DNA from: SpSt-398 sp041752235
Lineage (GTDB): Bacteria > Bacteroidota > Bacteroidia > Chitinophagales > Chitinophagaceae
Reading direction: 5' to 3'
NCBI GenBank assembly: GCA_041752235.1
Contig: JBGSHM010000028.1
Span: forward strand, 12,953 to 76,952
DNA: 64,000 bases
This document shows positions 19,496-27,517 of this stretch, in pieces. Under the pieces are notes generated by a model. The model was not told where the DNA came from. It saw only the letters and a program-made list of their open reading frames with translations, and made no database searches. Within the stretch, counting starts at the first letter, position 1. Every line of letters starts with the position of its first letter. The translations under genes and the position numbers were made by a program.

Positions 19496-19614
19496 TAAAT
19501 TTGCGTTATAAGATAGTATAGTCAGAATAAAGAACTTCTCAATAAAGCAGTCAATTTTCTCATAAGCAGTTAGTTTTGGTTGCGACCCCTGTTTCCACAG
19601 GGGTCTATTTTTTT
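19496..19614 (+). ncRNA. Candidate small RNA with its own promoter and terminator
   Basis: TAAATTTG at 19496-19503 is a perfect -7 element. GACCCCTG (19584-19591) and CAGGGGTC (19597-19604) form an 8-bp hairpin followed by ATTTTTTT: a plus-strand terminator with no plus-strand gene in front of it. Together they delimit a transcript of about 100 nt, starting near 19510, without a good reading frame. The T-run overlaps the last codons of the VanZ-like gene on the other strand. No known RNA family recognised. Confidence 0.4.
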
Positions 19615-19988
19615 ATATACCTTCTGGTACTCCACCAACCGCCCAATATACTGCCTATTGCATCGGCCACAATATCCCAATAATCAAATGACCGGTGTGG
19701 AATAAAATTCGCTTGTACAAATTCCATGATGACCCCATACACCAGGGAAAGAAAACTGATCGCATAAAAGGTTTGAATGGATGCCGGAGAGACCATCTTT
19801 TTTTTCCAGATAAAATAGCACCAGGCGATGGTGAGGATACCAAAGAGTACTAAATGAACCGGTTTATCGAGGTGGGGAATATTTAACAAGCCACCGCTGG
19901 GAATTTTTTCCCCAGGCAGGCAAAGCAGCACCGTGAGCAGGATGGTCCAGAGAAGGGCGGGGAATAATGGAGGGAAACGGTTCAGCAT
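19605..19988 (-). CDS. VanZ-like membrane protein
   Basis: About 127 residues from the ATG at 19988. Four membrane segments (ALLWTILLTVLLCL, VHLVLFGILTIAWCYF, FYAISFLSLVYGVIMEF and a C-terminal one around DIVADAIGSILGG). HLDKPVHLVLFG and the acidic/aromatic FDYWDIVADAIG are the VanZ-family landmarks. VanZ was named from glycopeptide resistance but most members have no known function. Downstream of the sigma/anti-sigma pair but separated by a terminator. Confidence 0.85.
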   Translation of the reverse strand: MLNRFPPLFPALLWTILLTVLLCLPGEKIPSGGLLNIPHLDKPVHLVLFGILTIAWCYFIWKKKMVSPASIQTFYAISFLSLVYGVIMEFVQANFIPHRSFDYWDIVADAIGSILGGWWSTRRYIKK

Positions 19989-20013
19989 GCTTGTTTTGCT
20001 GCAATGATAAGGC

Positions 20014-20045
20014 AAAAAAGGGAGCCTCCGAATGAAGACTCCCTT
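20014..20045 (-). terminator. Intrinsic terminator of the ECF sigma/anti-sigma operon
   Basis: Read on the minus strand: AAGGGAG (20045-20039), 14-nt loop, CTCCCTT (20024-20018), then more T to 20014. Confidence 0.75.
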
Positions 20046-20092
20046 ACCAACTACGAACCAGGATTTGGTCCGAATTAATTACGAAAGTTTAT

Positions 20093-20176
20093 CTGTTATG
20101 GATTTGTGGGATTGAAGGATTGATTTTCCTGAGATCTGTGAAATCCGCGTTATCCGTGTTTTCTGAGTAATCCGTG
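20093..20176. repeat. Nonad repeat element F (CACGGATTA family)
   Basis: On the minus strand a series of 9-nt units beginning CA or CG (CACGGATTA, later CACGGATAA) runs away from the anti-sigma stop codon; the distal part carries GGATT units in the opposite orientation, so symmetry is only partial. Lies directly 3' of the anti-sigma gene, four bases from its stop codon. Confidence 0.6.
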
Positions 20177-20179
20177 TAA

Positions 20180-20941
20180 TCATAACTTACCCATAACATA
20201 CATCTCCCCCTTCGGCACCGGGTTTCCGCCCATGGTTTCCAGGGTGATGGCAAAGGCTTGCGCGTGTTGGGTATTACGCATGCGGTAAAGTTGCAATGGT
20301 TTTTGGGACATGCTGAGTACACCGATATCAACCGGTTGACCGTTTATGATGGCCCAAAGCTGGTATTGTTTATCGGTAGGAGGCTGAGGAAGGTTATTCA
20401 CCATCAGGTACACGTCTTTGGAAGTGGTATCCCAATAAACGGTGGCATAGGAAGCGGGGGAGGCGTCCATTCCATTGAGGGCGGCCATTTTCATTCCTGG
20501 TTTTTGTAATACCGACGCATCGGCTTCCATGGCGGCGAGGGAGCGGCGGGCGCTATTCAGTTCCTCGCGGGCCGAGGCCAGGTTTTTTTGAATATCCTGA
20601 TTTTGTTTTTGAAGGTTCAGGTTCCAGAACAAACTACCGGCAAGGAGTACCAGACTTGCTGCTACAGCATATTTCATCCAGCCCATGCGCACCACGGGGC
20701 TATGTTTGGTTTCATTTTCAAGCCCTGTTTCAGCCCAAACCTTCGCCTTAATAGCGGGAGGAGGGGGAATGGCATTGGAAAGGGCCTGCTTTTCCAGTTG
20801 ACGTTCAAACGCATCACGGGCCTGAACGAGTTCGGGGTGTTGGCCACAAAGCTGTTCAAACTCCTGGCGCTCCTCTTCAGAGGCGAGCCCGAGCACATAG
20901 CTCTCAATGATTCCGCTTGATATGTATTCCTGCAGGTTCAA
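20180..20941 (-). CDS. Anti-sigma factor, RskA-like
   Basis: 253 residues: cytoplasmic N-terminal zinc-finger-like domain (YISSGIIESYVLGLASEEERQEFEQL), one membrane segment about 88-106, a coiled-coil stretch about 110-140 and a periplasmic C-terminal domain with YWDTTSKDVYLMVNNLPQPP and YQLWAIINGQPVDIGV, the anti-sigma-K layout. Holds the ECF sigma factor encoded upstream until an envelope signal triggers release. Begins one nt after the sigma stop codon. Confidence 0.88.
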   Translation of the reverse strand: MNLQEYISSGIIESYVLGLASEEERQEFEQLCGQHPELVQARDAFERQLEKQALSNAIPPPPAIKAKVWAETGLENETKHSPVVRMGWMKYAVAASLVLLAGSLFWNLNLQKQNQDIQKNLASAREELNSARRSLAAMEADASVLQKPGMKMAALNGMDASPASYATVYWDTTSKDVYLMVNNLPQPPTDKQYQLWAIINGQPVDIGVLSMSQKPLQLYRMRNTQHAQAFAITLETMGGNPVPKGEMYVMGKL

Positions 20942-20942
20942 T

Positions 20943-21482
20943 TTATTGCAATAGGGTTCGTAATTGTGTTAATGCACTTCGTATTCTTGTTTTTACCGTT
21001 CCCAGGGGCATGTCCAGCATTCGGGCGATTTCCTCATGGGTAAATCCCTGAAAGTAGGACAGGTCCACCAGGGTGCGGTGTTCCTCTTTTAATTTTCCCA
21101 GCACTCGTTTCAGCCCCACATCGTCTGTTTTTGGTCCGATGGAGGCGGCAATCGTTTCCACATTATCGGGCAATGACAGGTTTCTGCGACCATCCTGCCA
21201 GGCTCTTGACCTTATCTTGTCAATGGCGGCATTCCGGGCTATGTTCAGCATCCAGGTATAGAGCCTTCCTTTGGTTGGGTCGTATAACTGGATCTTTCGC
21301 CAGATATTGACAAAAACCTCCTGTAAAATATCGTTGGCGGTCTCTGTTTCATGCACTACCTGGAGGATCACTCCATACAAGGCGCCGGAATAGTTATCGT
21401 ATAGATAACCAAAGGCCGGCTCATCCTGCTCACGCAACAATGCCACCAGCTCCTGTTCGCTGTATGTACCTTTTTGGTTCAA
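20943..21482 (-). CDS. ECF sigma factor, SigK-like
   Basis: 179 residues with region 2 (FGYLYDNYSGALYGVI, DILQEVFVNIWRKI, GRLYTWMLNIARNAAIDKIRS) and region 4 (LKEEHRTLVDLSYFQGFTHEEIARML, then PLGTVKTRIRSALTQLR). Directs RNA polymerase to envelope or redox stress promoters in the SigK/RskA type. The only reasonable start is a TTG at 21482; TATCTTTT about 10 nt upstream is one mismatch from the promoter consensus, so the message may be almost leaderless. Autoregulated operons are usual for this class. Confidence 0.92.
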   Translation of the reverse strand: MNQKGTYSEQELVALLREQDEPAFGYLYDNYSGALYGVILQVVHETETANDILQEVFVNIWRKIQLYDPTKGRLYTWMLNIARNAAIDKIRSRAWQDGRRNLSLPDNVETIAASIGPKTDDVGLKRVLGKLKEEHRTLVDLSYFQGFTHEEIARMLDMPLGTVKTRIRSALTQLRTLLQ

Positions 21483-21500
21483 GTAGTTGGTAAAAGATAT

Positions 21501-21522
21501 AAAAAAAGCGGACCGGGTCCGC
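21501..21522 (-). terminator. Intrinsic terminator of gcvH
   Basis: On the minus strand GCGGACC and GGTCCGC with a one-base loop, followed by seven T. It sits only 19 nt upstream of the sigma start, isolating sigma expression from gcvH. Confidence 0.88.
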
Positions 21523-21553
21523 CTTGATATACGAAATTTTGTTTCTGTCGGTT

Positions 21554-21931
21554 TTAGCCTATTTCTGCCTCATAACCAGCCGCATCGAGCAGGGCATCCA
21601 CATCGGCAGGGTTGTTTACGGTCATTTTTATCATCCATCCCTCACCATAGGGGTCACTATTCACCAATTCCGGGGCGTTGGCCAGGGCTGGGTTGAGCTC
21701 GGTGATGGTGCCGGCAACGGGCAGAAACAGGTCGGAAACGGTCTTAACCGCTTCAACTGTTCCAAAAATTTCACCGGCAGATAATGCCTTGCCAATGGTT
21801 TCTACCTCCACATACACGATATCACCCAACTCACCCTGGGCAAAATCCGTAATGCCGATCGTAGCGGTTTGTCCTTCCAGTTTGATCCATTCATGGTCCT
21901 TGGTGTAGCGAAGTTGAGCGGGGATATTCAT
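21554..21931 (-). CDS. gcvH: Glycine cleavage system H protein
   Basis: 125 residues from the ATG at 21931; the longer frame upstream runs into the cyclophilin gene and lacks family similarity. Contains RYTKDHEWIKLEG and the lipoylation site VEAVKTVSD with Lys63, and the closing MIKMTVNNPADVDALLDAAGY. Carries the aminomethyl group between the P, T and L proteins of glycine cleavage. CATATTTG about 18 nt upstream resembles the -7 element. The other gcv genes are not nearby. Confidence 0.95.
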   Translation of the reverse strand: MNIPAQLRYTKDHEWIKLEGQTATIGITDFAQGELGDIVYVEVETIGKALSAGEIFGTVEAVKTVSDLFLPVAGTITELNPALANAPELVNSDPYGEGWMIKMTVNNPADVDALLDAAGYEAEIG

Positions 21932-21986
21932 ACGCTTGATTTTTGAATTGCAAATATGAGAAATCGATGGGTAAAACCGTATTTTC

Positions 21987-22691
21987 TTATCCTTTCTTTT
22001 TCCACTTAACCAGTTTGGCCTGGAGGATGCGTACATCTTCCAGCGGGCGATCACGATCGGGGCCTTTACTGGTTGATACGCCTGCGATCTTATCCACTAC
22101 CTCCAATCCTTTTACCACTTCCCCAAACACGGTATAGTTTTGATCGAGTTGAGGGGTGCCGCCAATGGTTTTGTATACCTCCCGCTGTACTATCGGAATG
22201 GTCCGGCCTTCCAGCCGGGTTTTTTCTAGATTATCCAGTTCGGCATCGGTGTATTTTTTACCCTGTACAATATAAAACTGGCTGGGGCTGCTGGCTTTTT
22301 CGGGATTGTTGTTGCGGGCCGCCGCGATAACGCCTTTCTTATGAAAAAGGCCCGGCCTGAATTCGGCCGGAATGCGGAATGATGGGCCGCCACTGCCCAG
22401 CGGTTGGCCTTTGGCAGCCCGCTTGCTTTCAGGGTCGCCACCCTGGATCATGAATTCCTTAATGACGCGGTGAAATAACAGGCTGTCAAAGTACCCGATC
22501 TTCACCATGCGCAGGAAATTATCCCGGTGAAGGGGCGTGGAATCAGACAGCCTTACCACCATATCTCCCATAGTGGTTTGAATTAATACATCGCGTTTCC
22601 TGTCCTTCTTTTTCAGCGTGGAATCCTTTTGCGCATGCAGGGACAGGGTGAAGAAGACGGCCACAAGGGTAATGATCCATTTCTTTGTCAT
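21987..22691 (-). CDS. Secreted cyclophilin-type peptidyl-prolyl isomerase
   Basis: 234 residues: signal peptide ending LSLHAQ, then a bacterial cyclophilin domain with FHRVIKEFMIQGGDP, FHKKGVIAAARNNNPEKASSPSQFYIVQG and YTVFGEVVKGLEVVDKIAG. The active-site Arg of FHRVI and the SPSQFYIV core are present. An insertion (YTDAELDNLEKTRLEG) is typical of Bacteroidota members. Folds proteins in the periplasm. Begins six nt after the stop of the small gene upstream. Confidence 0.92.
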   Translation of the reverse strand: MTKKWIITLVAVFFTLSLHAQKDSTLKKKDRKRDVLIQTTMGDMVVRLSDSTPLHRDNFLRMVKIGYFDSLLFHRVIKEFMIQGGDPESKRAAKGQPLGSGGPSFRIPAEFRPGLFHKKGVIAAARNNNPEKASSPSQFYIVQGKKYTDAELDNLEKTRLEGRTIPIVQREVYKTIGGTPQLDQNYTVFGEVVKGLEVVDKIAGVSTSKGPDRDRPLEDVRILQAKLVKWKKKG

Positions 22692-22697
22692 GTATTA

Positions 22698-23045
22698 TCA
22701 GAATTGATGGTCTTGCAAGTAAAGCAAAATATGGTCTTTTAAAAAATCCTCCTGCTCCTTGGCGTTCATTTCGGGCATGGGTTTCAATTGGCGGAAATGA
22801 GGCCATCCATCCGGGTCCTTTCCTTCCAGGGTATAATAGCCGCTATGCGACAAAAGGCTGCAAACAGCCACATGCATCAGATCCTGTTTCTGTTCTTTGG
22901 TAAATGTTTCCTTTATCTGCCCAAATTCCTGAATACCGATCAGAAAAAGGATGGTTTCCAGGTCGGGTTTTTTCCCAAACCGTTCCACCAATTGGGCTTC
23001 GAGTGTCCACCAGCGGGTTTGCAGGTCGTCTTGGAATGTTGTCAT
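22698..23045 (-). CDS. Conserved-looking hypothetical protein
   Basis: 115 residues, cytoplasmic, no family recognised. Largely helical, with WWTLEAQLVERFGKKPDLETILFLIG and a Trp/Pro-rich DPDGWPHFRQLKPMP. TATTTTTC just upstream (23051-23058 on the other strand) is one mismatch from the promoter consensus. Forms an operon with the cyclophilin gene six nt downstream. Confidence 0.7.
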   Translation of the reverse strand: MTTFQDDLQTRWWTLEAQLVERFGKKPDLETILFLIGIQEFGQIKETFTKEQKQDLMHVAVCSLLSHSGYYTLEGKDPDGWPHFRQLKPMPEMNAKEQEDFLKDHILLYLQDHQF

Positions 23046-23073
23046 ACAGCGAAAAATATTTTATTATGAAGTA

Positions 23074-23119
23074 CCGCCAGAGGCGGCTTTCTAAACATGC
23101 GGCACCAGCGATGCCGCAT
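23074..23119 (-). terminator. Double hairpin after the RES toxin gene
   Basis: Two stems: ATGCGGCA/TGCCGCAT (23097-23119, 8 bp) and CCGCC/GGCGG (23074-23086). The T-tract is weak, so termination is plausible rather than certain. Confidence 0.5.
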
Positions 23120-23130
23120 AGCAAGGGTGC

Positions 23131-23604
23131 TTATTTCTTGTGATAGTTTTTTAAAATATCTTCAATTCGTTCATCAGGTACAAGGTCAGTGGTATCAATG
23201 AGTTTTATTTTCTTAAAATCAGGATGATTGGCATTTATTACAAAATTAAACTCCTCCGGTAATATAGCAGAAGGAACCTTTAATACCGGTCGATCGCCTT
23301 TCTCATACCATTCATTGCCAGTTGGCTGGCATCCTGAATAGTCTTTGAAGGCCCTCCAACAGCTGGGCAGGTCATCGGTATCGATCGTTTGAATTTTCAG
23401 ATCGTCAGGGATCTCAATGATCATGATTTTAAAATGGGAATTAAATCCTACGCCTTGGCGACGAATCATATTCTCCAGAAAGGCCAGGGCCACGGAACCC
23501 GCTGCATATATAACCTTTTTACCATCGCTATTCCAACGCCCTTCCAGGCCGGAGGCTACCAGCTTTTTACTGTAATTTTTGTGGGTGATCCGGTAAACTA
23601 ACAT
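23131..23604 (-). CDS. RES-domain toxin (NAD+-degrading type)
   Basis: 157 residues, the usual size. Family landmarks: VYRITH at the start, GLEGRWNSDGKKVIYAAGSVALAFLE with the conserved Glu44, and VLKVPSAILPEEFNFVINANHPDF with the conserved Ser112. RES toxins deplete NAD+ by phosphorolysis or hydrolysis. Starts one nt after the antitoxin stop codon, antitoxin first, as is standard for RES/Xre modules. Confidence 0.92.
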   Translation of the reverse strand: MLVYRITHKNYSKKLVASGLEGRWNSDGKKVIYAAGSVALAFLENMIRRQGVGFNSHFKIMIIEIPDDLKIQTIDTDDLPSCWRAFKDYSGCQPTGNEWYEKGDRPVLKVPSAILPEEFNFVINANHPDFKKIKLIDTTDLVPDERIEDILKNYHKK

Positions 23605-23605
23605 G

Positions 23606-24037
23606 TTATACAGGATATCCTTGTGCGAGCTTATCCAATTCTTTGATCAAAAGGTCAACTCCACCTGGGGTAACCAACCAATCCAGTGGTCTTTCCTTTT
23701 CATTCCAGAATGGCTTTTTTAACCAATAGTTGAATTCATCAATACTCCCGAAAGTGGATTCTCCCTTTTCAAACAAAGTAATCAACTTCAGCAGGTGTTC
23801 GCTGTAAACAGGCTCCAACACTTTTTGCTGGGCTTTATAATTACTCAGCGTCCGGGCAGAGAGGTTGATGATATTGGCCAATGACTTTTCTGACATCTTA
23901 ATTGTATCGGCAAAATCATAGAACACTTTTGATTTTACCCCCTTCCGGGCTGTCATGGTTAGCCGGTAAGGGTTACCCAGGTCAAGGCCTTTAAAGCGTT
24001 TGTGTACAGTATCGGTACTTGTGAAATTGACAGTCAT
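23606..24037 (-). CDS. Xre/MbcA/ParS-type antitoxin (DUF2384)
   Basis: About 143 residues from the ATG at 24037; the longer upstream frame would run to the serS promoter and is not antitoxin-like. HTH-like segment about residues 38-70 (MSEKSLANIINLSARTLSNYK) and the C-terminal toxin-binding domain with LLKLITLFEKGESTFGS, FNYWLKKPFW and DWLVTPGGVDLLIKELDKL. Binds and inhibits the RES toxin and should repress its own operon; the duplicated GTAGAAAAA motif upstream is a candidate operator. Confidence 0.9.
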   Translation of the reverse strand: MTVNFTSTDTVHKRFKGLDLGNPYRLTMTARKGVKSKVFYDFADTIKMSEKSLANIINLSARTLSNYKAQQKVLEPVYSEHLLKLITLFEKGESTFGSIDEFNYWLKKPFWNEKERPLDWLVTPGGVDLLIKELDKLAQGYPV

Positions 24038-24057
24038 AGCCAGGAATTTGCCTAAAG

Positions 24058-24092
24058 GTAGAAAAAATTCATTTAATAAGTAGAAAAATTTC
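24058..24092. promoter_or_regulatory. Direct-repeat operator candidate of the RES/Xre operon
   Basis: GTAGAAAAAATTC (24058-24070) and GTAGAAAAATTTC (24080-24092), 22 nt apart, about two helical turns, immediately upstream of the antitoxin start. On the minus strand TACCTTTA just downstream is one mismatch from TAnnTTTG. Confidence 0.4.
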
Positions 24093-24159
24093 CACATTCT
24101 GTTCTTCCTGAAAAGCCCGGATTTTATCCGTGCCGGAAATTTGTTTGGCCTGCACAAAC

Positions 24160-24167
24160 TATCTTTG
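24160..24167 (+). promoter_or_regulatory. serS promoter (-7 element TATCTTTG)
   Basis: Perfect TAnnTTTG, 16 nt downstream of a TTTG (24040-24043 region counted on the plus strand as 24140-24143). Start of transcription would be near 24174, ten nt before the serS ATG. Confidence 0.6.
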
Positions 24168-24183
24168 CGCAAATTTTCGCTCC

Positions 24184-25458
24184 ATGTTACAGGTTCCTTT
24201 TATACGTCAACAAACAGCCCTGGTCAAAGAACGTCTTACCATAAAGAATTTCAAGGAGCTGTCCGTAGTTGACGAGGTGTTGCGCCTGGATGATGAGCGG
24301 AAAAAACTCCAATTGGAGTTTGACACCACCCAGGCCCGGGTAAATGCCGCCTCGAAGGAGATCGGTATGTTGATGGGCAAAGGCCAAAAAGAGGAAGCGG
24401 AAGCCCGGAAAAAGGAAGTAGCCGACCTTAAGGCCGTACTTCAGCCCCTGTCAGAGCAACTGGCCCAGGTTGAAAAGACCCTGGAGACCGAACTGGTCAA
24501 ACTACCCAATCTTCCAGCTGAAAAGGTACAGGCCGGACATTCTGCCGCCGATAATATCACCGTTCGCGAAGGTGGCAAAATACCCGAATTGCCCGCCGGT
24601 GCACAGCCCCATTGGGAATTGATCAAGCAGTATGATATTGTTGACTTTGAGACCGGAGCCAAGATCACCGGAAGTGGTTTCCCTTTATTCAAAGGACAGG
24701 GAGCCAAACTGGAAAGGGCGCTGATCTCTTATTTCCTCGATTTTAATACGGCTGCAGGCTATACGGAATACCTGCCCCCCTTGATGGTAAACCAGGATAC
24801 CGCCTATGGTACCGGGCAATTGCCGGACAAAGAAGGGCAGATGTACTATATGCAAGCCGACAATTTTTACATGATCCCTACGGCGGAAGTGCCGGTAACC
24901 AATATTTACCGTGGTGAGATACTGAAAGAAGCAGACCTGCCGATACGCATGACCGCGTATTCGCCTTGTTTTCGTCGGGAAGCAGGTAGTTTTGGTTCTG
25001 ATGTACGGGGGTTGAACAGGGTCCATCAGTTTGACAAGGTTGAAATCGTACAACTGGTACACCCCGACACGAGTTATGCCGTTTTGGAGCAGATGGTCGA
25101 GCATGTAGAGCGGTTGTTGAACACCCTCGAACTTCCTTACCGCATCCTTAAACTTTGTGGCGGGGATATGAGTTTTGCTTCGGCCTTGACCTATGACTTT
25201 GAGGTTTATAGTGCTGCCCAGGGAAAATGGCTGGAAGTAAGCTCGGTGAGCAATTTTGAGTCATTTCAAACCAACCGGATGAAGATCCGTTTCAAGGATG
25301 GAAACGGGAAGACCCAAATGGCGCATTCACTCAATGGAAGTTCCCTGGCCCTGCCCCGGATCGTGGCCTGTTTGCTGGAGAATAACCAGGGGCCGGATGC
25401 CATCTCCTTACCGGCTGTCCTGCATCCGTATTTTGGAAAACCGGCCATTACCCGGTAG
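24184..25458 (+). CDS. serS: Seryl-tRNA synthetase
   Basis: 424 residues. N-terminal coiled-coil arm about 30-100 that grips tRNA(Ser), then the class II core with motif 2 (FRREAGSFGSDVRGLNRVHQF) and motif 3 (HSLNGSSLALPRIVACLLEN). Charges tRNA(Ser), and tRNA(Sec) where present, with serine. The ATG at 24184 follows the promoter at 24160; a frame opening at 24130 would start before the promoter. Confidence 0.97.
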   Translation: MLQVPFIRQQTALVKERLTIKNFKELSVVDEVLRLDDERKKLQLEFDTTQARVNAASKEIGMLMGKGQKEEAEARKKEVADLKAVLQPLSEQLAQVEKTLETELVKLPNLPAEKVQAGHSAADNITVREGGKIPELPAGAQPHWELIKQYDIVDFETGAKITGSGFPLFKGQGAKLERALISYFLDFNTAAGYTEYLPPLMVNQDTAYGTGQLPDKEGQMYYMQADNFYMIPTAEVPVTNIYRGEILKEADLPIRMTAYSPCFRREAGSFGSDVRGLNRVHQFDKVEIVQLVHPDTSYAVLEQMVEHVERLLNTLELPYRILKLCGGDMSFASALTYDFEVYSAAQGKWLEVSSVSNFESFQTNRMKIRFKDGNGKTQMAHSLNGSSLALPRIVACLLENNQGPDAISLPAVLHPYFGKPAITR

Positions 25459-25574
25459 GAACATGAAGAAGTCAGCGAAATTTGTGCAGGGAATCATCTT
25501 CAAATTGCACGAATTTTACTAAATATGCGAATTATTCGATTGCTTAAAAATCAAAAAACAGAAGTTTAACCGAT

Positions 25575-27419
25575 ATGGCCAGACAAGTTCAGGTGGTAGA
25601 AGATGTGGTGATCAAGTTTGCAGGAGACAGTGGTGATGGAATGCAGCTTACCGGCAGTCAATTTACCAACAATACAGCCCTCTTAGGTATCGATTTGGCA
25701 ACCTTTCCGGATTTCCCCGCGGAAATTCGCGCGCCACAGGGAACGATCCCCGGTGTGAGTGGGTTCCAATTGCGTTTTTCCAGTAAACCCGTTTTTACCC
25801 CCGGTGATATGTGCGATGTGCTGGTGGCTATGAATGCCGCTGCACTCAAAACGAATCTTGCCGTTTTAAAAAAGGGGGGAAAGATCATTGCCAATACCGA
25901 TGGCTTTGATACCAAGAACCTCCGCCTGGCCAACTATCCCGATGGGGTGAACCCATTGGAAGATGGCAGCCTCGGAAATTATGAGGTCATCAAGATCGAT
26001 GTGACCAAACTGACCCGTGAATCCCTCATTGAAATGACCATGGGGATGAAGGAAAAAGACCGGGCCAAGAATATGTTCGTGCTCGGGTTTTTATATTGGA
26101 TGTATGGACGCTCCCTGGAGAACACGGAACAATTCCTGACGGAAAAATTTGGAAAGAAACCTGATATTCTGGACAGCAATATCAAAGTATTACGCGCCGG
26201 ATATAATTACGGAGATACCACCGAGACCTTTACCACTACTTACCGTGTGGAGAAAGCCAAGATGGAAGCAGGAACCTATCGCTCGGTGATGGGGAACCAG
26301 GCTTTGTCTTACGGCCTGGTGGCCGCCGCACAGAAAAGTGGATTACCTCTTTTCCTGGGATCTTATCCCATTACTCCGGCCTCCGATATCTTACACGAAC
26401 TTTCGAAACATAAAAACTTTGGGGTACGTACTTTTCAGGCAGAAGATGAGATAGCCGCGATTTCTTCGGCCATCGGTGCCAGTTATGGAGGCAGCCTGGC
26501 GGTGACAACGTCGTCGGGTCCCGGTATCGCTTTGAAAGGTGAAGCCATCGGACTGGCCGTTATGCTGGAGATTCCCCTGGTGATCGTGAATATTCAACGG
26601 GGTGGACCTTCAACCGGTTTACCTACCAAGACCGAACAAAGTGACCTGATGCAGGCCTATTATGGCCGGAATGGTGAATGTCCCATGCCGATTATCTCCG
26701 CCTCCACACCTGCCGATTGTTTTGAGGTTGCTTATGAAGCAGCCCGTCTATCGGTTCAGCACATGACCCCGGTGATGTTGCTGAGTGATGGATATATCGC
26801 GAATGGTGCCGAGCCCTGGAAGTTTCCGGTAAGTGCCGATCTGCCAACGATCACCGTAAAATTCAAAACTGGATTGGATGATGGCGAGATCAAATATCAA
26901 CCCTACAAACGGGATGAGAAACTGACACGCCCCTGGGCCATTCCCGGTACACCCGGTCTGGAACACCGGATCGGAGGACTCGAAAAACAAGATATCACGG
27001 GTAATGTGAGTTATGACCCCGACAACCACCAACATATGGTGAAGACCCGACAGGCCAAAGTGGACATGCTCGCTGACTATATCCCCGAACAAAAGATAGA
27101 CAACGGACCGGCAAAAGGAAAAGTGCTGGTATTGGGTTGGGGTTCTACCTATGGTGCTATCAAGACCGCCGTTTCTGAACTGGTGGATGAAGGTCATGCC
27201 GTGGCGCATGCGCATCTACGGTATATACGACCCTTCCCCAAAAACCTGGGCGATATTCTGAAGAATTATGACAAGGTGCTGATCCCCGAGATCAACAACG
27301 GTCAACTCATCAAGATCATCCGCGATTTATTTTTGATTGATGCAGCGGGGTATAATAAGATCACCGGTGTCCCGATCATGAAGGCGGAGTTGGTGGAGGA
27401 AATCCGGAAGTATATTTAA
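25575..27419 (+). CDS. korA: 2-oxoacid:ferredoxin oxidoreductase, fused gamma-alpha subunit (KorA-type)
   Basis: 614 residues. Gamma domain about 10-190 (KFAGDSGDGMQLTGSQF, FPAEIRAPQGTIPGVSGFQL) fused to the alpha subunit pyrimidine-binding domain (LPLFLGSYPITPASDILHELS, FQAEDEIAAISSAIGASYGG, TTSSGPGIALKGEAIGLAVM) and the C-terminal transketolase-like domain. Together with a TPP-binding beta subunit it converts 2-oxoglutarate or a similar 2-oxoacid to the acyl-CoA with ferredoxin. The beta gene, normally directly downstream, is missing here: the next gene is convergent. Confidence 0.92.
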   Translation: MARQVQVVEDVVIKFAGDSGDGMQLTGSQFTNNTALLGIDLATFPDFPAEIRAPQGTIPGVSGFQLRFSSKPVFTPGDMCDVLVAMNAAALKTNLAVLKKGGKIIANTDGFDTKNLRLANYPDGVNPLEDGSLGNYEVIKIDVTKLTRESLIEMTMGMKEKDRAKNMFVLGFLYWMYGRSLENTEQFLTEKFGKKPDILDSNIKVLRAGYNYGDTTETFTTTYRVEKAKMEAGTYRSVMGNQALSYGLVAAAQKSGLPLFLGSYPITPASDILHELSKHKNFGVRTFQAEDEIAAISSAIGASYGGSLAVTTSSGPGIALKGEAIGLAVMLEIPLVIVNIQRGGPSTGLPTKTEQSDLMQAYYGRNGECPMPIISASTPADCFEVAYEAARLSVQHMTPVMLLSDGYIANGAEPWKFPVSADLPTITVKFKTGLDDGEIKYQPYKRDEKLTRPWAIPGTPGLEHRIGGLEKQDITGNVSYDPDNHQHMVKTRQAKVDMLADYIPEQKIDNGPAKGKVLVLGWGSTYGAIKTAVSELVDEGHAVAHAHLRYIRPFPKNLGDILKNYDKVLIPEINNGQLIKIIRDLFLIDAAGYNKITGVPIMKAELVEEIRKYI

Positions 27420-27426
27420 TATTTTG

Positions 27427-27514
27427 TTTTACCGCTAAGACACAAAGACGCCAGGTAACGCAAGGTTAATTATTTTTCTTGCGAAACCTGGCGTCATCGT
27501 GTCCTGGCGGTTAA
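27427..27514. repeat. Octad inverted-repeat element A2
   Basis: TTTTACCGCTAAGACAC on the left and GTGTCCTGGCGGTTAAG on the right are complementary ends with a second inner pair (GACGCCAGGT against ACCTGGCGTC). Eight-base units run through the arms. Fills the gap between the convergent korA and DUF1501 stop codons, three nt from the latter. Confidence 0.8.
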
Positions 27515-27517
27515 GAC

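Noticed and set aside
25478..25517. Imperfect hairpin after serS as its terminator
   Set aside because: Ten to eleven pairs with one mismatch but only four T and a weak tail; too poor to call.
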